Shown here: piece by piece, positions 31,790 to 32,391 of the stretch | How the letters are laid out: every line of letters starts with the position of its first letter | Numbering within the stretch: the stretch's first letter is position 1 | Assembly: GCA_021287065.1 (NCBI GenBank) | Contig: JAJTBE010000210.1 | Location: 1 to 32,391 of the forward strand | From: Bacillota bacterium | GTDB lineage: Bacteria; Vulcanimicrobiota; JAJTBE01 | Reading direction: 5' to 3' | Length of the DNA: 32,391 bases | The notes under the pieces: model-generated | Told to the model about the DNA's origin: nothing | What the model saw: the letters and a program-made list of their open reading frames with translations, nothing else | Database searches by the model: none | Position numbers and translations under genes: made by a program

Positions 31790-31835
31790 TCACAACCTGT
31801 TCCTTTTATCGCTGGTTTTACAAAAGGAGAATAAA

Positions 31836-32391
31836 ATGATTAATCCTTTACCCAAAAAGAAAATTCAGCAATCATACTTTGTAGTGATTGTTTCCATTTT
31901 CCTTTATATACTGACACTTTCAGCGCCTCTTCCGATTCATGCTGCAGAAAAAAAAGCAGAACCGGTTTTGGTGTCTTCATACGAAGGTGGAAAACTGTAT
32001 AAAGTGGGTAAGATAAATCTCCTTGTTCTCAACGGTTCTTATTCTGACATGGGAAAGCAATACGGAAAGCTTATGGGACATCAGATCAGCGATATGTATG
32101 ATGAAATTATCCGTCAGTATAAGAAGAACGGAATCGAAGCAAAAAAACAAACCATACAACAGTTTTCAAAAAAACAGTTCGCTCTGTTTCCGCAGAAATT
32201 CCGGCTTCTTGCAAATGAAATGTCTGTCTCCTCCGGTATTTCTATAAACAAAATTGAAGTAATCAACAGCTTTTTTGACTATTTCCTTTTGTCCATAAGC
32301 AACGAGGACGGCAATCACTGCGCTTCTGTTACCTGTCAGGGACCTTATACAAAAAACGGGAGCCTTATAACCGGAAGAAATTTTGACTTCC
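31836..32391 (+). CDS. Exported C45-type amidase/acyltransferase (Ntn hydrolase), 5' part
   Basis: The open frame from ATG 31836 (AGGAG six bases upstream) continues to the window end, giving 185 residues. A signal peptide (FVVIVSIFLYILTLSAP, cleavage after IHA near 38) is followed by VLNGSYSDMGKQYGKLMGHQI. That is the recognisable start of peptidase family C45, the acyl-CoA:6-aminopenicillanate acyltransferase and carcinine hydrolase group. HCASVTCQG near residue 167 provides the candidate nucleophile Cys, and GSLITGRNFDF is the family's next conserved block. C45 members self-cleave before the catalytic Cys and then hydrolyse or transfer acyl groups on amines. The rest of the gene is outside the window, so the substrate pocket cannot be assessed. 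Confidence 0.82.
   Translation, partial: MINPLPKKKIQQSYFVVIVSIFLYILTLSAPLPIHAAEKKAEPVLVSSYEGGKLYKVGKINLLVLNGSYSDMGKQYGKLMGHQISDMYDEIIRQYKKNGIEAKKQTIQQFSKKQFALFPQKFRLLANEMSVSSGISINKIEVINSFFDYFLLSISNEDGNHCASVTCQGPYTKNGSLITGRNFDF

Noticed and set aside
1-32391. tRNA, rRNA, insertion sequences or prophage genes
   Set aside because: No cloverleaf, rRNA segment, transposase or terminal inverted repeats seen on either strand by eye.

Overview
The window is bacterial chromosome, moderately AT-rich and densely coded, with strong GGAGG-type ribosome binding sites and frequent TTG and GTG starts. Several signs point to a free-living bacterium well outside the model phyla: a radical SAM/DUF2344 fusion next to RNase G/E, a solitary zinc-type L28 gene, DUF4416, a RecB-like helicase-nuclease, and large secreted or repeat proteins without close recognisable relatives. 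I would guess an uncultured candidate-phylum lineage. The phylum itself cannot be read from this sequence alone.

Layout. Bases 1-125 hold the 5' end of a minus-strand secreted protein. Bases 243-2989 are a tight plus-strand run of a cyclase/formamidase-like hydrolase, a KDPG-aldolase-like barrel that lacks the Schiff-base lysine, and an exported TPR protein. A small XRE regulator and a convergent 80-residue cysteine protein follow. A consensus sigma70 promoter (3755-3783) then starts a plus-strand block: MarR regulator, B12-binding/radical SAM/DUF2344 fusion (apparently with an ATT start), a 1033-residue hybrid histidine kinase, RNase G/E, and, after two RNA hairpins, a tyrosine recombinase.

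Bases 12980-13810 have no credible gene. They carry an AT-rich tract, spaced direct repeats and a tight cluster of DnaA-box-like sequences, which makes them a candidate replication origin or DnaA-binding control locus. To the right are a minus-strand pair (pyruvate-kinase-C-like protein and dCMP deaminase), a 686-residue protein built from an internal duplication with Pro/Gly linkers and a Met/Tyr tail, then rpmB and a DUF4416 gene. DUF4416 converges on a minus-strand RecB/AddA-like helicase-nuclease, an aspartate-type aminotransferase and a secreted protein.

The right part (24422-30803) is a complete potassium-uptake operon: a 33-residue membrane peptide, kdpF, kdpA, kdpB, kdpC, a TrkA/RCK-like protein with a degenerate nucleotide-binding loop, and a short KdpD (KdpD plus USP domains, no membrane or kinase part). 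No kdpE is present. Its upstream region has a 13-bp inverted repeat whose arms resemble the two half-sites I recall for E. coli KdpE, followed by a leader with competing hairpins. The window ends with a family-2-like glycosyltransferase and the 5' part of an exported C45-type amidase.
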